Of a stretch of 5,671 bases of DNA, positions 4,536 to 5,671 are shown piece by piece. Below the pieces are notes generated by a model. The model searched no databases, was not told where the DNA came from, and saw nothing but the letters and a program-made list of their open reading frames with translations. The stretch covers positions 1-5,671 of the forward strand of contig NZ_SUTI01000029.1 of the NCBI RefSeq assembly GCF_015062985.1, given 5' to 3'. Position numbers and translations under genes: made by a program. The stretch is from Methanobrevibacter sp. (GTDB taxonomy: Archaea > Methanobacteriota > Methanobacteria > Methanobacteriales > Methanobacteriaceae). Numbering within the stretch: position 1 is the first letter of the stretch; each line of letters begins with the position of its first letter.

Positions 4536-5671
4536 ATGCAAATAGGAATAGATGCTGAAAAAGATACTTTACAATCTTTAATCCGGTCTTGCCTTTTGGA
4601 GCTCAATAAATTGAAATTAGATTTAACTGAGCTTGAAATCCAAAGGGCTAATGATAATACACCACGACGAATTAAAGAACTCGAAAAAGACATTTTAGAC
4701 AAGGAAAAGGAAGTTTCTGTAATAAAATTCAAAGCTGAAGACGAAATTAACATCCTGAAAAAACAACTTGATGAAAAGGATATTCTGATTAAAAATCAAG
4801 AGGATAGGATTTATGAATTGGATTATGTCAACAATTCTCTTGATGAAATTAAGGAATACTTTGCAGAACAGTTGAGGGATTATAAGAAAAAAGAATTGTC
4901 TGACGTAAATGAAAGATTAAACGAATCTTACAAAAGTATTGCAGAAAAAGAAGCAACCATCAATTCTCTTTCAAGGACTGTCGATGAATATAAAATTCAG
5001 GTAATTAAACTTGAGAACAATGTCGAGTCTCAAACTCAAATAATGGAACTTGAAAAAGAGATTGAACTTAAAAATAAGGAGATTCTTTTAAAGGAAAGTG
5101 AACTTACTAAAAAAGACAATGAATTGGATGTCTTAAAAGAACAGACAATTCCTAAAGATGAATATATTTCCCTTCAAACTCAATTTGAAACTGAAATTAA
5201 TGCAATGGATGCAGAAATTTCTAATTTAAAAGTAGACTCCGTCCCTAAAAAAGATTATGATGATCTTCAAGTTAAATTTGATTCTGAAATTAAAAATTTA
5301 GGTGAAGAAATCATTAATCTTAAAGAAAGTACTATTCCTAAAGATGATTATGTTTCTCTTAAAACTCAGTTAGAAAATGAGATTTATGCTCGTAATAAAG
5401 AACTGGAGGACATTAAAGAGAACACTATTCCTAAAGATGATTATGTCTCTCTTAAAACTCAGTTAGAAAAGGAGATTTACGCTCGCAGTATTGAGCTTGA
5501 GGACATTAAAGAGAATACTATTCCTAAAGATGATTATGTTTCTCTTAAAACTCAGTTAGAAAATGAGATCTCTGTTCGTAATAAAGAACTGGAGGACATT
5601 AAAGAGAATACTATTCCTAAAGATGATTATGTTTCTCTTAAAACTCAGTTAGAAAATGAGATCTCTGTTCG
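4536..5671 (+). CDS. Large coiled-coil protein with 31-residue tandem repeats, function unknown (3' end outside window)
   Basis: An open frame from ATG 4536 to the window edge (378 residues, no stop). I do not recognise a characterised family. Composition is dominated by Glu, Lys, Asp, Leu, Ile and Asn. Residues about 9-204 show near-continuous heptad-like spacing of Leu/Ile, as in long coiled coils. From residue 205 the chain is built of 31-residue units starting IPKDDY, each with one proline that should cap or kink a helix of about 27 residues. The visible part has no signal peptide, transmembrane segment, Walker A motif or other enzymatic signature, so it looks cytoplasmic so far and is not an SMC/Rad50 head domain. 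One Cys (19) is visible. ATG 4536 is the first usable start: an in-frame TAA lies at 4491 with no ATG, GTG or TTG between. AGGGAT (4527-4532) is a weak ribosome-binding site. It has its own promoter. A structural or scaffold role is only a guess; a C-terminal domain beyond the window could change it. Confidence 0.85.
   Translation, partial: MQIGIDAEKDTLQSLIRSCLLELNKLKLDLTELEIQRANDNTPRRIKELEKDILDKEKEVSVIKFKAEDEINILKKQLDEKDILIKNQEDRIYELDYVNNSLDEIKEYFAEQLRDYKKKELSDVNERLNESYKSIAEKEATINSLSRTVDEYKIQVIKLENNVESQTQIMELEKEIELKNKEILLKESELTKKDNELDVLKEQTIPKDEYISLQTQFETEINAMDAEISNLKVDSVPKKDYDDLQVKFDSEIKNLGEEIINLKESTIPKDDYVSLKTQLENEIYARNKELEDIKENTIPKDDYVSLKTQLEKEIYARSIELEDIKENTIPKDDYVSLKTQLENEISVRNKELEDIKENTIPKDDYVSLKTQLENEISV
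5148..5671 (+). repeat. 93-bp in-frame tandem repeat array (five full units and a partial sixth)
   Basis: Units start at 5148, 5241, 5334, 5427, 5520 and 5613, each exactly 93 bp (31 codons); the last is cut by the window after 59 bp. The first two are diverged, keeping Pro2, Lys3, Tyr6, Leu9, Glu16, Ile17, Glu23 and Lys28 of the unit. Unit 3 differs from unit 5 at 4 of 93 bases and from unit 4 at 10. The visible part of unit 6 is identical to unit 5 (59 of 59). Residues 193-204 before the array resemble the second half of a unit. The pattern fits growth by unequal exchange or slippage, with the youngest copies toward the 3' side. Confidence 0.93.

Noticed and set aside
4487..4753. Minus-strand open frame of 88 codons opposite the start of the coiled-coil gene
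   Set aside because: Its serine- and leucine-rich translation is what the antisense of Glu/Lys/Leu-rich coiled-coil codons gives. No known motif was recognised, and the plus-strand frame is clearly the real one.
4536..5671. SMC, Rad50 or other chromosome-segregation ATPase
   Set aside because: Coiled-coil proteins often match these in searches, but the N-terminus has no Walker A motif or nucleotide-binding head; the heptad-rich composition alone explains such a resemblance.
5148..5671. CRISPR array or non-coding satellite
   Set aside because: The 93-bp units are contiguous, have no unique spacers, keep one reading frame and vary partly at synonymous sites, so they are protein-coding repeats.

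Overview
The window is AT-rich archaeal chromosome and looks like a methanogen of the order Methanobacteriales, most probably Methanobrevibacter or a close relative. Three things point there. The first 114 bases encode the C-terminus of ribosomal protein S17e, a protein of archaea and eukaryotes absent from bacteria. Ribosome-binding sites are of the AGGTGAT type and intergenic regions end in repeated oligo-T runs, as in archaeal termination. The aspartate-semialdehyde dehydrogenase is of the archaeal/fungal type. The genus is inferred from general resemblance and was not tested by a search.

Layout, left to right, all genes on the plus strand: (1) the 3' end of rps17e (1-114) and a T-run terminator (116-161); (2) an AT-rich control region (about 162-302) with a candidate TATA box and two inverted repeats just upstream of aspartate kinase; (3) a compact four-gene unit, aspartate kinase (303-1523), dapA (1520-2413), dapB (2426-3247) and asd (3256-4305); (4) a hairpin over the asd stop codon followed by several T-runs (4290-4352); (5) an intergenic region with a good archaeal TATA box (4408-4415) and a long predicted leader hairpin (4459-4507); (6) a large coiled-coil gene of unknown function (start 4536) that runs off the window and is built, from residue 205 on, of 31-residue (93-bp) tandem repeats.

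The four-gene unit encodes the shared entrance of the aspartate family and the first two committed lysine/diaminopimelate steps. Aspartate kinase makes aspartyl phosphate, Asd reduces it to aspartate semialdehyde, DapA condenses this with pyruvate, and DapB reduces the product to tetrahydrodipicolinate. Motifs in all four are intact and lengths are normal, so all should be functional. Aspartate kinase and dapA overlap by 4 nt. The ribosome-binding sites of dapB and asd overlap the preceding stop codons, which suggests one transcript with coupled translation. The later genes of the pathway (dapL, dapF, lysA) are not in the window.

The biosynthetic genes are conventional. The less explained parts are the coiled-coil repeat gene, with repeats nearly identical at DNA level toward the window edge, its structured leader, and the inverted repeats before aspartate kinase.
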